NCBI RefSeq assembly: GCF_003815915.1
Contig: NZ_CP033929.1
Span: 3,906,001-3,970,000, forward strand
Direction: 5' to 3'
DNA: 64,000 nt
Source: Chryseobacterium indoltheticum
Lineage (GTDB): Bacteria > Bacteroidota > Bacteroidia > Flavobacteriales > Weeksellaceae
Under the pieces are notes generated by a model. It was not told where the DNA came from. It saw nothing but the letters and a program-made list of their open reading frames with translations, and made no database searches. Positions 31,101 to 40,927 of the stretch are shown here, one piece after another (within the stretch, counting starts at the first letter, position 1; the number at the start of each line of letters is the position of its first letter). A program made the position numbers and the translations under genes.

Positions 31101-34100
31101 TTTATCATCAATTTGTCCTTCAGATGCGCGGCTTACAGGATCTTGAGCATGTACAAAAAGTTTTAATTTTTTGTATCTTCTCATGTCAATACTTGTATTT
31201 TTAAAAACCCCTCTACCTTCATTAGCAACTAAATTAGTTGCCTTTAAGTACAATGATGATTCGTTTTGTCTTTGTGCTCCCGCATTTCCACTTAGTACTT
31301 GTCTGTCTATTCCCGGAGGAAGTACATATGGAGGTTGGTTTAAAGCATTTTCTTCAATATTTACACTTCCTACCTCAAAATTGTCAAGAGTAGTCTCCTC
31401 TACTGTTCCTTCATCTAATGCTGGATCTGGAGTACTAGGATCACCTGGTTCTGGAGCCGTATTAAAATACTTTGCAATATTTTTAGTATATTTTCTCCAG
31501 TCTGATCTAATCAAATCCATTGTACCAAATCTCAAAGTTGAAGTCTGATCAAATCCTGTTAATAATAATCTTGCGAATCTTACATTATTAAGAACCGAAG
31601 CATTTTTCTCACCACCAACTCCTGGTTCATTGAATTTTGAAACCGGGATTCTAAAAAGGTACCATTTTACATCATCAGTAGATCCATTTTGAAAAGTAGC
31701 CGTTACTGTTTTCTGATCAATAATATAGTTATCTGTTCCTAATCCTAAACTTGCCTGATCTAATTTGATCGCATATTCATTATAGTTTTCAGTTTGATCC
31801 AGATTATAATCTTTATTGATATCTTCTGCATCCGGAGTCTGTGAAGAAACTTCTAGTGAACCGCTTCTTGAATTTCCTTCCGGACCTCTAAAATATTTGT
31901 ATCGTTGTACAATAGATGCAGCCTGATTTCCTGTAAATTTATCCGACAAATAGAATACAAAATCATCAACTGCAGGGTCTGAAAGATTGGTTACCGGATT
32001 TACAAAAGTATTTCCAAACCTCATCGATTCCTGATCTGAGCTTAATCCGTCATATCCTAAATCCTGTGCTGTTCTGTCTGCCCCTTCAGTTGAAAACGCA
32101 TATAAAATCGGCGGTTGTTTTGGCTGTACTCCCCAATTGGAAGCGGTCGTACTTGAAGGACTTCCTCCGGTAGGTAAACCGTTTTCATACTGCATTAAAC
32201 CGTCTTTAAGCACATCTTCAGAGACATTTCCTAATTGTAGTAAAAGTTTAGGATTTGCACCTAAAGTATTTCCGTCCGCATAAGGATCCATCATCCAGAA
32301 TTCTACATATTCAATATTTGAATTTACAAAATTGGTAACACTTATAGGACGCATAATTCCCGCCCATCTTTGTGCCGTTGTTTCCGTTGCCGGATTGGCA
32401 TTATAAGGCCCTTTTTCCTGAGGGAAATAAGAAATATCAAAAGTATTGGTAAACGTTTGCTCGCCTGCTACAAAATCTCTGTTGTTGAAAATTTCTGAAA
32501 ACTGTACCCTTCTTGATGCGTGATTGGAAACAGAAGCTGCAGTAATTCCCTGCGGAGCTTTACCTCCAACGCCCCAAAATCTCGGATCGATATTATACCA
32601 CGACAACAAACCTCTTCCGTAACCGTTTGTCAAATCATCATTAGAGCCTGCTCCTGTAAAAAGTGGATTTCCCTGACTTTTTTCAGGTTTGGAAGCCAAA
32701 CTCCAGGCGGTAGGTTCTTTTAATGATATTTTTGAAGTAGTCTGCTCAAAATCGTCGATGTATGACTGATCGTTTGTTCCTTTATTGATTCCCGGAATTA
32801 AATAGGCGCCTTCCATTTTAAAGTTTAAGTTGGAAGGAGCTTCAGTGTTGATTCCCGGAATTTTATCGGTGAGTCTAGTCAGGAATGGTAACTGATTGTT
32901 GTACATCATATTCACTCCCGCCATTGTATTGTTTACGGCTTCCTGACCGTAATTCACTTTTTGGGTAAGCGGAGACTCGGAATAATTAACAACTGTTCCA
33001 CCGAAAATAAAGTTTTCGCTGACTCTTCTTTCTAAATTTAAACCTAAAAATCTTTTTCTCTGAGTGTTAAAGGTCAATTGATTTTCTAACGAAATATTGA
33101 TTGCCTGACCAGATTGTTTTACCGTTTCATTGATGATGGTAACACTTCCAAGCATATAATCTACCGTATAATCAATACCTTCTGTAAGCTGTACTCCGTT
33201 TGCAGAAACTTTTACAGAACCTTGAGGTACGTTGACGGCACCCAAAGAAATCCCCTGTCCCTGAGCTCCTTTGTAACGGCCTTCCATCGTATAACGCTGG
33301 GCAAGATTACTCTGGCTGGCTTGTAATTTCTGTTGTGTATAAAGATCTGAAAATACATATTGAGGATCATTACTGCCCAAAACCTGAGACATATAACTTC
33401 CGAAAGGCTGTACTTTGGTAAACATAATCCGGCCGAGATCTTTTCGGATCGTAATTCCTTCTACGAAGTCAAACACCCCGTCACCTAAAACACCATTATT
33501 GGCCTGTAAGTCACCATTCACGTTAAGTCTATCCCAGTTTAAGAGTTTAAGCAAATTGGTGCCTTCAACGGTCGTTCCGGGCAAGTAATTTACTTTACCA
33601 CCTGTCTTAGCGTCACGATAATAAACATTTAAAATAAAACCATCTCTGTCTACCTGAGCTGCATCTAAAGAATAGAAGTTCTTCATCATTAGATTCCACA
33701 TCGGTGAATCAACTCTTGTATTGCTATTTGATCTTAATAATTTAGTGACCAATACCGGGCTTTCTTCAGAAAACTCTCCTACTTTATAAACTTGATTAGT
33801 TCCGTTTACTGTATATGAATATGAAACCGCCAAAAGCTGATTGTCATTGAGTTTTTGATTTAAAGAGATATATCCTAATTGCGGATGAAAGGTATATTCA
33901 TTCGCATCCATTCTTCTTGCTTTGGTACTCAAAACAAAGTGCTCCCCATTTTCATAAGGTTGTGCACTTCCTGCAAACGTCTGTCCCTGGAAATTGGTCA
34001 GATAATTTTTTCCTTGTTCTCTAGGTTTACCAATTGCGTTATTAACCTGATTATATAATCCGTTTTGAGAGTTATCCGGCGACCCTGAAGCTCCGTCTCC

Positions 34101-35201
34101 TAAATCTCTGATTCCGATAATACTTTTCTGATAGGCTAAATTTGAATTTCCCTGATCTAAAACCCATACTTCCATTCTTGAAATACTGATTCTGGAGTTG
34201 ATCTGTGGATAATTAAGCAAAGCATTATCATAATTATTTAAGAAATACTGTCCGATAAAATAATGCTGATTTTCTTCATAATCTAACGCATTTATCTTGA
34301 AGTTGCTCATTGTTCCACCACCTTGTACGACTATATTTCGTGCTTCACCCTGTTGTTGCGAAAGCACCACCGTTCCGAAAGTTTTACCCAACTGAAACTC
34401 GGTTTTCACCCCGAACAAAGATTCTGAACCACGAATTAAACTCGTAGAAAGCGGCATATTTACATTACCAAACTCAACTCTTTTGATGATCTTATCTTCA
34501 CCACCCGAATTCGGCTTGTTGACATCATTTAAGCCTTTAGTCTGAAGATCTCTCCAGGTTCCTTTTGATTGCCAGACCAAATTCATTCTGTTTTCAAAGG
34601 CAAAACCACTTTGAGTATCGTAATTTGCTTTAAGCTGTAAGTTTTCACCTACTTTTCCGATTAATCCCAACTGAATTCTTTGATCAATATCAAAGGTAAA
34701 ACTCGTTCTGTTTTGTGGTAAAATTAATGGATTATCTATTTTTTGATATAAACCTCCAAAGTCAAATGAAGCATAACCCGAAGGAATAATTTCAATTTTA
34801 TTACTTCCAAAAATAGATTCAAAAAGTCGGTTATTGATCGTTAAAGAAGGAATCAAACCTTTCTTTGCCGCATCTGTTTTATCTCTTCTGAACATTAGAT
34901 TATAACGGTCAGATTTATCTCTATAAAAAGCCTTGGACTGCTCTGCAAGCATAAACTCTTTATAATCTTCCGGCGACATGGCAACAGGTGGTCCGGTAAT
35001 TGTATTACCAATCTTAGGATACACGTAGTACATTCCGATTTTTACATCGTAATATGCTTCGTAGTAAGTAGGGTCGGTAACTTCGTAATCCTTTTTTATA
35101 GAAACACCCTGCTGCGGTTGATCCTGCCCATAAATATGTATAGAGGAGAATAAAAACGACAAGAGTATATAGATGCTGAGAAACTTATTATTTTTCACCA
35201 A
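28101..35201 (-). CDS. sprA: SprA, outer-membrane translocon of the type IX secretion system
   Basis: SprA (Sov in Porphyromonas) is the giant single-chain 36-strand barrel through which T9SS cargo crosses the outer membrane. The 2,366-residue length is typical. A signal peptide (about residues 1-25, ending HIYG) precedes the mature N-terminus. Long stretches of alternating amphipathic strands, a SprA-N-type repeat with RMEVWVLDQGNSNLAYQ, and the C-terminal SATFTFGDSGGL end are visible. In flavobacteria sprA follows ruvA, as here (three-base gap). It would export the sorting-domain proteins at 8519, 46213 and 51523. No frameshift is visible. Confidence 0.96.
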   Translation of the reverse strand: MVKNNKFLSIYILLSFLFSSIHIYGQDQPQQGVSIKKDYEVTDPTYYEAYYDVKIGMYYVYPKIGNTITGPPVAMSPEDYKEFMLAEQSKAFYRDKSDRYNLMFRRDKTDAAKKGLIPSLTINNRLFESIFGSNKIEIIPSGYASFDFGGLYQKIDNPLILPQNRTSFTFDIDQRIQLGLIGKVGENLQLKANYDTQSGFAFENRMNLVWQSKGTWRDLQTKGLNDVNKPNSGGEDKIIKRVEFGNVNMPLSTSLIRGSESLFGVKTEFQLGKTFGTVVLSQQQGEARNIVVQGGGTMSNFKINALDYEENQHYFIGQYFLNNYDNALLNYPQINSRISISRMEVWVLDQGNSNLAYQKSIIGIRDLGDGASGSPDNSQNGLYNQVNNAIGKPREQGKNYLTNFQGQTFAGSAQPYENGEHFVLSTKARRMDANEYTFHPQLGYISLNQKLNDNQLLAVSYSYTVNGTNQVYKVGEFSEESPVLVTKLLRSNSNTRVDSPMWNLMMKNFYSLDAAQVDRDGFILNVYYRDAKTGGKVNYLPGTTVEGTNLLKLLNWDRLNVNGDLQANNGVLGDGVFDFVEGITIRKDLGRIMFTKVQPFGSYMSQVLGSNDPQYVFSDLYTQQKLQASQSNLAQRYTMEGRYKGAQGQGISLGAVNVPQGSVKVSANGVQLTEGIDYTVDYMLGSVTIINETVKQSGQAINISLENQLTFNTQRKRFLGLNLERRVSENFIFGGTVVNYSESPLTQKVNYGQEAVNNTMAGVNMMYNNQLPFLTRLTDKIPGINTEAPSNLNFKMEGAYLIPGINKGTNDQSYIDDFEQTTSKISLKEPTAWSLASKPEKSQGNPLFTGAGSNDDLTNGYGRGLLSWYNIDPRFWGVGGKAPQGITAASVSNHASRRVQFSEIFNNRDFVAGEQTFTNTFDISYFPQEKGPYNANPATETTAQRWAGIMRPISVTNFVNSNIEYVEFWMMDPYADGNTLGANPKLLLQLGNVSEDVLKDGLMQYENGLPTGGSPSSTTASNWGVQPKQPPILYAFSTEGADRTAQDLGYDGLSSDQESMRFGNTFVNPVTNLSDPAVDDFVFYLSDKFTGNQAASIVQRYKYFRGPEGNSRSGSLEVSSQTPDAEDINKDYNLDQTENYNEYAIKLDQASLGLGTDNYIIDQKTVTATFQNGSTDDVKWYLFRIPVSKFNEPGVGGEKNASVLNNVRFARLLLTGFDQTSTLRFGTMDLIRSDWRKYTKNIAKYFNTAPEPGDPSTPDPALDEGTVEETTLDNFEVGSVNIEENALNQPPYVLPPGIDRQVLSGNAGAQRQNESSLYLKATNLVANEGRGVFKNTSIDMRRYKKLKLFVHAQDPVSRASEGQIDDKTKFFIRFGSDATDNYYEYESSLKITPKSSTTPMDIWPFENDVDLEIQNFVDAKIRRDKKSPNQIIKRYEDLEFGGGDTSKKIYIKGRPSLGNITTIMIGVRNAQTRGNPSITRILWVNEIRLSEIENDGGYAGNASLNFNLGDFATINTSASYSSVGFGNIDSKPAERSQATQSAFSINTAVNVDKFLPEKTGMKIPVNYSYSQTIEDPKYNPLDTDVEFSKAANKEELKKVARTYTQQRSIGVVNMHKERVKPDSKPKFYDVENLSLTAVYNDDHYRDIYTKKNYRQYFRGYLDYNYTFKPWVIKPFNKMISDTAKSTKYLRWVKEFNFNPVPTRLSFRTELDRNYNELEFRNIDAILSGNLNDDFAALKNRNFYFGWQYGLGFNFTKSLKLEINSATRTLNDQVDVNTMDTSSIFGNIFRSGRPVLYNHRVQLNYKLPFQYLPYLDFIDAELGYGFTYNWNARSTALLASPEGSLGSIGQNTNIISANATADLPKFFGQFNYFKKISTTLQKRKQEQDSLNNAVNQAWEKNRYTYKKYKFKNKLSILQSAAFVLTSMKQLNVTYTENNGSVLPGLLSAPNGYGYGQTLGGPSIGFLFGSQADIRRLSMERGWVSDSPYMIDPYMKMSTREFRADLQVSPVNDFNISFNVLQTYNRNFSHTGFNYVDDFGNANPNLTFASDMVSYSNTVVLLNSSFKESTVIYDAIRANAQLISQQMGGVLNPDGYTEGYGISNAYVLIPAFRAAMEGKNPERLGNAKKAGLPIPNWRIIYSGLRNIPIINGQFTKFDILHSYTATYTATGVQSNIDYFNSRNDTSSSLRDVNDNYINPYTFSQVSYTESFSPLIGVDVTMRNNMQFGVQYNKTRSMILGLVNHSLTEDAYTEYVVRLGYIIRNFRLGTNNQRGARAKGSDLNIRGDISLRDSQTSIMNILLNDSQITGGQKLMNIKLSADYNVSENLNLRLFYEQMTSKYKISTAFPLSTIRAGISATFTFGDSGGL

Positions 35202-35204
35202 ATG

Positions 35205-35789
35205 TTAAATGTTTTTTAAAATTTGTTTTACCAATTCTTCTACAGTAATTTCGGGAATTTGCTTCAAAATACGATCTGCAATTTTCTCACTTGTTCTCTT
35301 AGGAATCCCTAAAACTTCTAATGCAGATAACGATTCTTCCTTCACTTTATTATTCTCAAACGAAGAAATATTTCCTTCGGCATCCCCAAATTTCTGAACT
35401 TTGTCTTTTAAATCAACAATAATTCTTTCGGCAGTTTTTGTACCGATTCCTTTTGCTTTTTGAATTAGTGCGCCGTTCCCTGAAAGTATTGCCGATGCAA
35501 TTTCCTCAAGGGTTAAAGTTGATAATAAAATAAGCGCCGAAACAGCACCTACTCCATTTACACTAATTAAGAGATTAAACATTTCTTTCTCCAAGCGGGT
35601 ATGAAACCCAAAAAGCAAATGTGCGTCTTCACGGATGATCTGCTGAATGAATAAAAATGTTTCTTTATTTAAAACCAGTTTTTGAGAAGTCATGAGGCTG
35701 ATCCCGGTATAATATCCCACACCATTTACATTGATTACTGCGTAAGTGGGGGTAAGCTCCTGAACGATGCCCTGTAAAGAAAATATCAT
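35205..35789 (-). CDS. ruvA: Holliday junction DNA helicase subunit RuvA
   Basis: RuvA binds four-way junctions and positions the RuvB motors for branch migration. The 194-residue protein has the N-terminal OB fold (MIFSLQGIVQELTPTYAVINVNGVGYY), two helix-hairpin-helix motifs (LLISVNGVGAVSALILLS; LIQKAKGIGTKTAERIIVDL) and a C-terminal domain III (SALEVLGIPKRTSEKIADRIL). It is intact. It is the first gene of the ruvA-sprA unit, a conserved flavobacterial arrangement with no obvious shared function. Confidence 0.96.
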   Translation of the reverse strand: MIFSLQGIVQELTPTYAVINVNGVGYYTGISLMTSQKLVLNKETFLFIQQIIREDAHLLFGFHTRLEKEMFNLLISVNGVGAVSALILLSTLTLEEIASAILSGNGALIQKAKGIGTKTAERIIVDLKDKVQKFGDAEGNISSFENNKVKEESLSALEVLGIPKRTSEKIADRILKQIPEITVEELVKQILKNI

Positions 35790-35910
35790 TATTAAATTTT
35801 ATAACTTCCAAATATAGTAATTTAAACTAAGTAATAAATTCATTTAACATAAGAATGATATTTAACTTTTTTTGTATTAACAAAGACAAGAATTTAGCAT
35901 AAAAATAAAA

Positions 35911-35937
35911 AACTCCAAAATTGATTTGGAGTTTTTT
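35911..35937. terminator. Terminator of the malic enzyme gene
   Basis: AACTCCAAA and TTTGGAGTT form a nine-pair stem with T runs on both strands. It lies 22 bases past the maeB stop on the minus strand. Confidence 0.9.
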
Positions 35938-35958
35938 ATATTTGATAAAAGTGAGTAA

Positions 35959-38247
35959 TTATTTTTTCACCTCTCTTCTTTGTGCATCTAAAACTGCTAC
36001 CGTTGCCAGATTAACGATTTCGTCTACGCTTGAGCGCATCTGTAAAACGTGAACAGGCTGTTTCAGTCCCATCAAAATAGGTCCTATTACTTGCGCAACC
36101 TTCATTCCTCTGATGATTTTATACGACAAGTTTGCAGATTCAAGATTCGGGAAGATGAATGTGTTTGCCGGAGTTGTTCCTAATTTTGAGAACGGATAAT
36201 CGCTCAAATGATCTGCATTCATCGCAAAATCAGGCTGAATTTCTCCATCCACAATCATTTTCGGGAACTTCTCGTGAAGAATGCTTACCGCTTTTGCTAC
36301 TTTTTTGGAAGTATCTGAGATTGCTGCAAAGTTTTCGAAACCAAGCATTGCAATTCTCGGTTCGATAGCAAATGATTTCACGGTGTGCTCTGCCATTTTA
36401 GCAATATTAACCAAGTCTTCAGCTGTAGGATTTTGGTTGATAGACGTATCTGCGAAGAAAATAGGTTTCTTTTCAGACAAAATCATCATCATTGCCGCAA
36501 CTTTATCAACGCCTTTATCTTTTTCGATAACTTCTAAAACAGGACGCAAAACTGAAGTATAGTTTTTAGAAAAACCAATAATCAAACCGTCGGTATCACC
36601 ATGTCTCAACATCAGCGGTCCGAAATAATCTCTCTGGCGAACATATCTTTTTGCCTTGTACTCGTTCATCCCTTTTCTCTGACGAAGTTTCCAAAGTGTT
36701 TCTCTGTATTTTTTTCTGTTTGCTTTTTGGTCATCATCGCTAGGATCTATAATCGGCACATCAATGTCGATTCCGAAGCGTTCCATCTGTTCTTTGATGT
36801 ATTTTTTATCTCCTAAAAGGCTCGGATAAGCAATTCCTTCTTCATATAAAATCTGCGCAGCTTTCAGAACATTATATTCTTCAGCATTTCCTAAAGTAAT
36901 TCTTTTCGGGTTTGCTTTTGCACGGTTTTGCATCATTCTTACCAACTTTTCATCTCTTCCCATTCTGTCTAGAAGCTGATTTTCGTATTCGTCGAAATCT
37001 GCGATTGTTTTTCTTGCAATACCACTTTCAATAGCTGCTTTCGCTACCGCACTTGATACTTTTGTAATCAATCTGTTATCAAATGGCTTCGGAATAAAAT
37101 ATTCTCTGCCAAACTGTAAATTCTGAACATTATATGCTAAAATTACCGCTTCAGGAACCGGTTCTTTAGCCAAATTAGCAATTGCATGTACAGCAGCCAA
37201 TTTCATTTCTTCATTAATTCCTTTTGCCTGCACATCCAGTGCGCCACGGAAAATATATGGGAAACCAAGAACATTGTTTACCTGATTAGGATAATCACTT
37301 CTTCCCGTCGCCATGATCACATCTTTACGCGTCGCAATTGCCAAATCATAAGCAATCTCCGGATCCGGATTTGCCAATGCAAAAACGATTGGGTTTTCGC
37401 TCATGCTGCTTAGCATTTCAGGAGTCATCACATTACCTTTTGACAAACCGATGAAAACGTCTGAGCCTTTTACAGCATCTTCTAAAGTTTCAATATCAGT
37501 CTGAGCAATAAAATCTAATTTTTCCGGAGTAAGGTTTTCTCTTTTATGATTGATAACGCCTTTACTGTCGCACATCAATACATTTTCTCTTTTTAAACCA
37601 AGAGAAATATACAGATTGGTACATGCAATAGCTGCTGCTCCTGCTCCGTTTACCACCATTTTCACTTCTTCAATTTTTTTATTGGCAATCTGAAGAGAGT
37701 TGATCAATGCTGCAGCAGAAATAATTGCTGTTCCGTGCTGATCATCGTGCATCAACGGGATATCTAATTCTTCTTTTAGTTTCTGCTCAATATAAAAAGC
37801 TTCGGGAGCTTTGATATCTTCAAGGTTGATGCCTCCGAAAGTCGGAGCAATACCTTTCACGATTTGAATAAATTTATCAGGATCTTTTTCGTCAATTTCG
37901 ATATCAAAAACATTGATGTCTGCAAAAATTTTAAATAGAAGACCTTTTCCCTCCATTACAGGCTTTGAAGCTTCAGCTCCGATGTCTCCCAAACCAAGCA
38001 CTGCCGTACCATTGGAGATCACAGCAACCAGATTTCCTTTTCCTGTATAATCATACACTGTTTCAGGATTGTGATGGATTTCCATACAAGGAACCGCAAC
38101 TCCGGGAGAATATGCCAAAGACAAATCTCTCTGTGAAGAGTGTGGTTTTGAAGGAATCACCTCAATTTTTCCTTTGGGTTCTGCTTTATGATAATCTAAC
38201 GCTGCCTGACTAAAGTTTTTTTCGTCGCGGTGAGTTTTACTTGACAT
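35959..38247 (-). CDS. maeB: NADP-type malic enzyme with C-terminal phosphotransacetylase-like domain
   Basis: The enzyme decarboxylates malate to pyruvate with NADP reduction. The 762-residue length is that of MaeB-type hybrid enzymes. The first 430 residues carry the malic domains ([58 protein letters not shown](P) loop [16 protein letters not shown]). The rest matches phosphate acetyltransferase ([23 protein letters not shown], [14 protein letters not shown]), which is regulatory and usually inactive in this family. It is a single gene with its own terminator. Confidence 0.94.
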   Translation of the reverse strand: MSSKTHRDEKNFSQAALDYHKAEPKGKIEVIPSKPHSSQRDLSLAYSPGVAVPCMEIHHNPETVYDYTGKGNLVAVISNGTAVLGLGDIGAEASKPVMEGKGLLFKIFADINVFDIEIDEKDPDKFIQIVKGIAPTFGGINLEDIKAPEAFYIEQKLKEELDIPLMHDDQHGTAIISAAALINSLQIANKKIEEVKMVVNGAGAAAIACTNLYISLGLKRENVLMCDSKGVINHKRENLTPEKLDFIAQTDIETLEDAVKGSDVFIGLSKGNVMTPEMLSSMSENPIVFALANPDPEIAYDLAIATRKDVIMATGRSDYPNQVNNVLGFPYIFRGALDVQAKGINEEMKLAAVHAIANLAKEPVPEAVILAYNVQNLQFGREYFIPKPFDNRLITKVSSAVAKAAIESGIARKTIADFDEYENQLLDRMGRDEKLVRMMQNRAKANPKRITLGNAEEYNVLKAAQILYEEGIAYPSLLGDKKYIKEQMERFGIDIDVPIIDPSDDDQKANRKKYRETLWKLRQRKGMNEYKAKRYVRQRDYFGPLMLRHGDTDGLIIGFSKNYTSVLRPVLEVIEKDKGVDKVAAMMMILSEKKPIFFADTSINQNPTAEDLVNIAKMAEHTVKSFAIEPRIAMLGFENFAAISDTSKKVAKAVSILHEKFPKMIVDGEIQPDFAMNADHLSDYPFSKLGTTPANTFIFPNLESANLSYKIIRGMKVAQVIGPILMGLKQPVHVLQMRSSVDEIVNLATVAVLDAQRREVKK

Positions 38248-38283
38248 ATAATTTTCTGTTTTTATTTAAAATTTATCAAATTA

Positions 38284-38448
38284 GAAGTTTTTCTTTTGTC
38301 TTAAAACAAAAGAACCAAAAATTCAAGACTGGATTTCTCCGCTAAAATTTTAAAAAACTTCTTAAAAATCTCCAAACGTGGGCGGAAACAATATTTCAGA
38401 TGTTAGTCCTATTTTCTGCCGCCACTCAAACAATGGAAATTTCTTTAC
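38284..38448. repeat. Probable dispersed repeat in the malic enzyme-kinase gap
   Basis: The 313-base gap 38248-38560 has no gene. It contains TTCTTTTGT-n6-ACAAAAGAA (an inverted repeat near 38290-38313) and, further on, GGGCGGAAA (38379) facing TTTCTGCCGCC (38412-38422). From memory, the phrase TTTTGTCTTAAAACAAAAGAA, shortened here to its arms, resembles elements seen repeatedly in flavobacterial intergenic DNA. Only one copy lies in the window, so the repeat status is inference. Confidence 0.35.
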
Positions 38449-38560
38449 GGAATCTTTTAGAATTTCTTTACGCTGCGAACTCCTAAGTCGTTTAGAAAAG
38501 TTTGATTACTTAATTTGACATGTATTTATATATTATTTTTTTATTAAAACTTATTACTTA

Positions 38561-39412
38561 TTATAAAATATATTTAATGTGGTAATCAACTAAGCTTTCG
38601 ATGGGCTTTTGCACGATGTGCCCCACATTCAAATTGAGTTCTGACGCTGCAGAACGTAAAATATTTTCGTAATAATAAGCAATAGAACCGATAAAATTAA
38701 TCTCGGCTTCTTTGGCTTCTTCGTAAGGAAGAACCTGATAATCGAAGAAGTTTTTCATCTCTTCCAAAACCATTTGCTGGAAATAGGGATGCTCTTTTCT
38801 TTCGACCACAAATTTATTAAAATTGGCAAGATACGCATTGGGTCTTGTCGTATGATACATGTTTTTTAACGCTTCATCGATCGTTAAGCCATATATTTCT
38901 TTAAACTCAAGGTGAAGATCCTGAGGAAGTTTCTGCATAAAAAATCTGCGCACCAACTGCTTTCCGATGGCACTTCCGCTTCCTTCGTCGCCCATAAGAT
39001 AACCTAATGAAGGAAGTTTTATCTTTAAATTTTCTCCGTTAAAATAACATGAGTTCGAGCCCGTTCCTAAAATACAGACTATCGTTGGCTTCCCTCTGTA
39101 CGCAGCATATGCAGCTGCCATAAGATCTTCTTTTACAGTAATCTTTGCGTTGATAAAAACTTTCCCCACTTCTTCCTCAATGGTTTGGCAGTTTTGTCTA
39201 ACGCCGCATCCTGACCCATAGAAAAATATCTTGGTAATCGAATTTTTAACGGATACTAAGCTGTTGTTTTTTTCAATTTCGGGTACAATAAGCTCTTTGC
39301 TGATAAAATTGGGGTTGAAACCAATGGTTTCCGTTTTCAAAAAAACATTTTTGAATTCGTCTAATATTACCCAATCTGATTTTGTAGAACCACTATCAAC
39401 AATAGCAACCAT
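38561..39412 (-). CDS. BadF/BadG/BcrA/BcrD-type ATPase, N-acetylglucosamine kinase-like
   Basis: The 283-residue protein has the actin-like ATPase fold: phosphate-1 loop MVAIVDSGSTKSDWVILD, phosphate-2 ILGTGSNSCYF near residue 115, and GYLMGDEGSGSAIGKQLVRRF near 135-155. Bacterial relatives phosphorylate N-acetylglucosamine or related amino sugars; others activate CoA dehydratases. This compact form without Fe-S cysteine motifs fits a sugar kinase of cell-wall recycling. It is a lone gene. The upstream gap holds a 21-base tandem repeat. Confidence 0.82.
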   Translation of the reverse strand: MVAIVDSGSTKSDWVILDEFKNVFLKTETIGFNPNFISKELIVPEIEKNNSLVSVKNSITKIFFYGSGCGVRQNCQTIEEEVGKVFINAKITVKEDLMAAAYAAYRGKPTIVCILGTGSNSCYFNGENLKIKLPSLGYLMGDEGSGSAIGKQLVRRFFMQKLPQDLHLEFKEIYGLTIDEALKNMYHTTRPNAYLANFNKFVVERKEHPYFQQMVLEEMKNFFDYQVLPYEEAKEAEINFIGSIAYYYENILRSAASELNLNVGHIVQKPIESLVDYHIKYIL

Positions 39413-39495
39413 ATTTCATATTTTAAGAGTGCTAAATTATGAATTTATCTTTTAAATAAGCGATTATTGACACGAGATATATGTCATTCCGATCC

Positions 39496-39683
39496 GGCAG
39501 ATGCCTTATCTATTTTAGAGTATGCGTTAACTAGTTTAGAGATTGGCTTTTCTATTTGTCCACAGACGTGTTTTATTTTAAAAAAGGCTTATCGATTCCG
39601 GAGGATACTTTATATACTTTGGAGGATGCCTCATCTATTTTGAAGGATATCTTATCTATTCTGAAGGATGTCTTATTTATTTT
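39496..39683. repeat. Nine-unit degenerate 21-base tandem repeat
   Basis: Nine successive units of 21 bases (one of 20) fill 39496-39683. The last four read GGAGGATACTTTATATACTTT, a unit with GCCTCATCT, one with ATCTTATCT and one with GTCTTATTT. The period is a multiple of three, and reading it either way gives seven-residue repeats (for example LKDILSI), but stops and one 20-base unit break the frames and there is no start codon. The rest of the 394-base gap 39413-39806 holds no gene. Confidence 0.85.
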
Positions 39684-39742
39684 AATTTGCTGTTGAGATC
39701 CTTTCAGGATGACAAACTGAAAAATATAAGTTTTGTGAATAA

Positions 39743-39774
39743 AACCTTATAGGTTTTTGGAAACCTATAAGGTT
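39743..39774 (-). terminator. Terminator after the 239-residue protein gene
   Basis: AACCTTATAGGTTT and AAACCTATAAGGTT form a perfect 14-pair stem with a four-base loop. On the minus strand it is followed by TTTTATTC, 33 bases past the stop codon at 39807. Confidence 0.85.
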
Positions 39775-39806
39775 GAATGAATGATTTTTTTGAACCTTTA
39801 GTCCGG

Positions 39807-40526
39807 TTATGCTTTTTTAAATTTGATCTTAGAGATTGTTTTGTATTGTAACGAGTTTCCGTCGAGAATTGTAAACATATAATCTTTGGCTTTGTTGAAG
39901 GTGTCTACTAAATTGTCTTCTGAATTATAAACCGTATTATTTCTTACAGTACGGGCTGTATTTAAAGGAATGAAGGAATCTGCAACTTCTTGGGTTGCCT
40001 GTAACATCTGCACTTTTTCCTGCTGGAGTGTAGAAACCTGATATTCTATTTCGTTTGGCAAATAGTTTGGTGTATTCTGTAATAATGAAATAAGAACCTC
40101 GTAATTATTGGTACGCTGATCATAGCTCATTTGTGAAATCGAAATTTTAATATTTTCTTGCTGTGGACCTGTAACAGCCGAATTATTCTTTTTAATCCCT
40201 TTCAGCTTTCTTGCAATGGTCATAAAATCTTCCAGCTGAGCCATAGTAACTCCTTCTGTTGTCTTATACATTTTTCGAAGCTTTGTTATTTTTTTGCTTA
40301 CGGGAGCAAAAAGCTTTTCGCGATGATCTACCGCAAGTGAATAGGGAGCTATTGAATTGTTTACGGTTTCCTGATGTGCAAAAGCAGTATTGTACATATT
40401 TTGAAGATTTGTCAGGAGCAGTTTTGGATTACTGGGATTGTATTTTGCACCAAGTTCTGCAATGTGTGTGCATAATAGATTGGCATTTGCAATGTTTTTT
40501 ACATGCCCTGTTTCATTTTTTGACAT
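39807..40526 (-). CDS. Uncharacterised protein of a type common in Chryseobacterium
   Basis: The 239-residue protein has no signal peptide or membrane helix. It is largely helical: an N-terminal SKNETGHVKNIANANLLCTH, a central basic part (FAPVSKKITKLRKMYKTTEG), then long helices with many glutamines. Similar sequences beginning N-E-T-G-H are common in Chryseobacterium, as far as I recall, but no function is known to me. It is monocistronic with its own terminator. Confidence 0.7.
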   Translation of the reverse strand: MSKNETGHVKNIANANLLCTHIAELGAKYNPSNPKLLLTNLQNMYNTAFAHQETVNNSIAPYSLAVDHREKLFAPVSKKITKLRKMYKTTEGVTMAQLEDFMTIARKLKGIKKNNSAVTGPQQENIKISISQMSYDQRTNNYEVLISLLQNTPNYLPNEIEYQVSTLQQEKVQMLQATQEVADSFIPLNTARTVRNNTVYNSEDNLVDTFNKAKDYMFTILDGNSLQYKTISKIKFKKA

Positions 40527-40578
40527 AATTTGTGTTTTTTAATAAGATAAATTTAGAAAAAATTTCACTATAAAAACA

Positions 40579-40601
40579 AACCGCAGAAAATTTCTGCGGT
40601 T
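40579..40601. terminator. Hairpin with T-rich flank
   Basis: AACCGCAGAA and TTCTGCGGTT form a 10-pair stem. The minus side continues TTTGTTTTTATAG and the plus side TATATTTATTT. It lies upstream of the gene at 39807-40526 and does not clearly end any annotated gene; it may be an orphan terminator left from a lost gene. Confidence 0.5.
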
Positions 40602-40748
40602 ATATTTATTTAAGGGTGATGTTTTGTAATACAAATCTTTTTTTTTCAATCCTTTCATATCCGTCACCTATATTTCAAAAATGTAAAGCTTGAAGCATTT
40701 CGGATGCCAAAGCGGCATTTTGATCTATTTCATTTTTCTTTATAAAAA

Positions 40749-40913
40749 AATTTTAATCAGGAAATAAAAGAACAATCAACCGGATATCAGGGAGTAGACA
40801 ATCGGGTTTATCATGAAAACTCTGAATTGTCACAAAAGCTTATATTGATCTACGAGCAACAAATCAAAGAATTAAAAGAAGAAGTGGAATATTTGAAGTA
40901 TAAAGTAAAATAA
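40749..40913 (+). pseudogene. Remnant of an XRE-type transcriptional regulator (C-terminal coiled coil)
   Basis: The frame ending at TAA 40911-40913 encodes KEQSTGYQGVDNRVYHEN followed by SELSQKLILIYEQQIKELKEE and VEYLKYKVK. This is the coiled-coil tail that follows the helix-turn-helix in many Bacteroidetes XRE regulators. No start codon and no HTH domain are present upstream, so it is a 5'-deleted fragment. A strong terminator still follows it. The rest of the gap 40527-41256 shows no other gene. Confidence 0.6.
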
Positions 40914-40927
40914 TTACTCAGAATACC

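Noticed and set aside
36159..38213. Plus-strand frames opposite the malic enzyme
   Set aside because: They are shadows of the coding strand; maeB has clear conserved motifs throughout.
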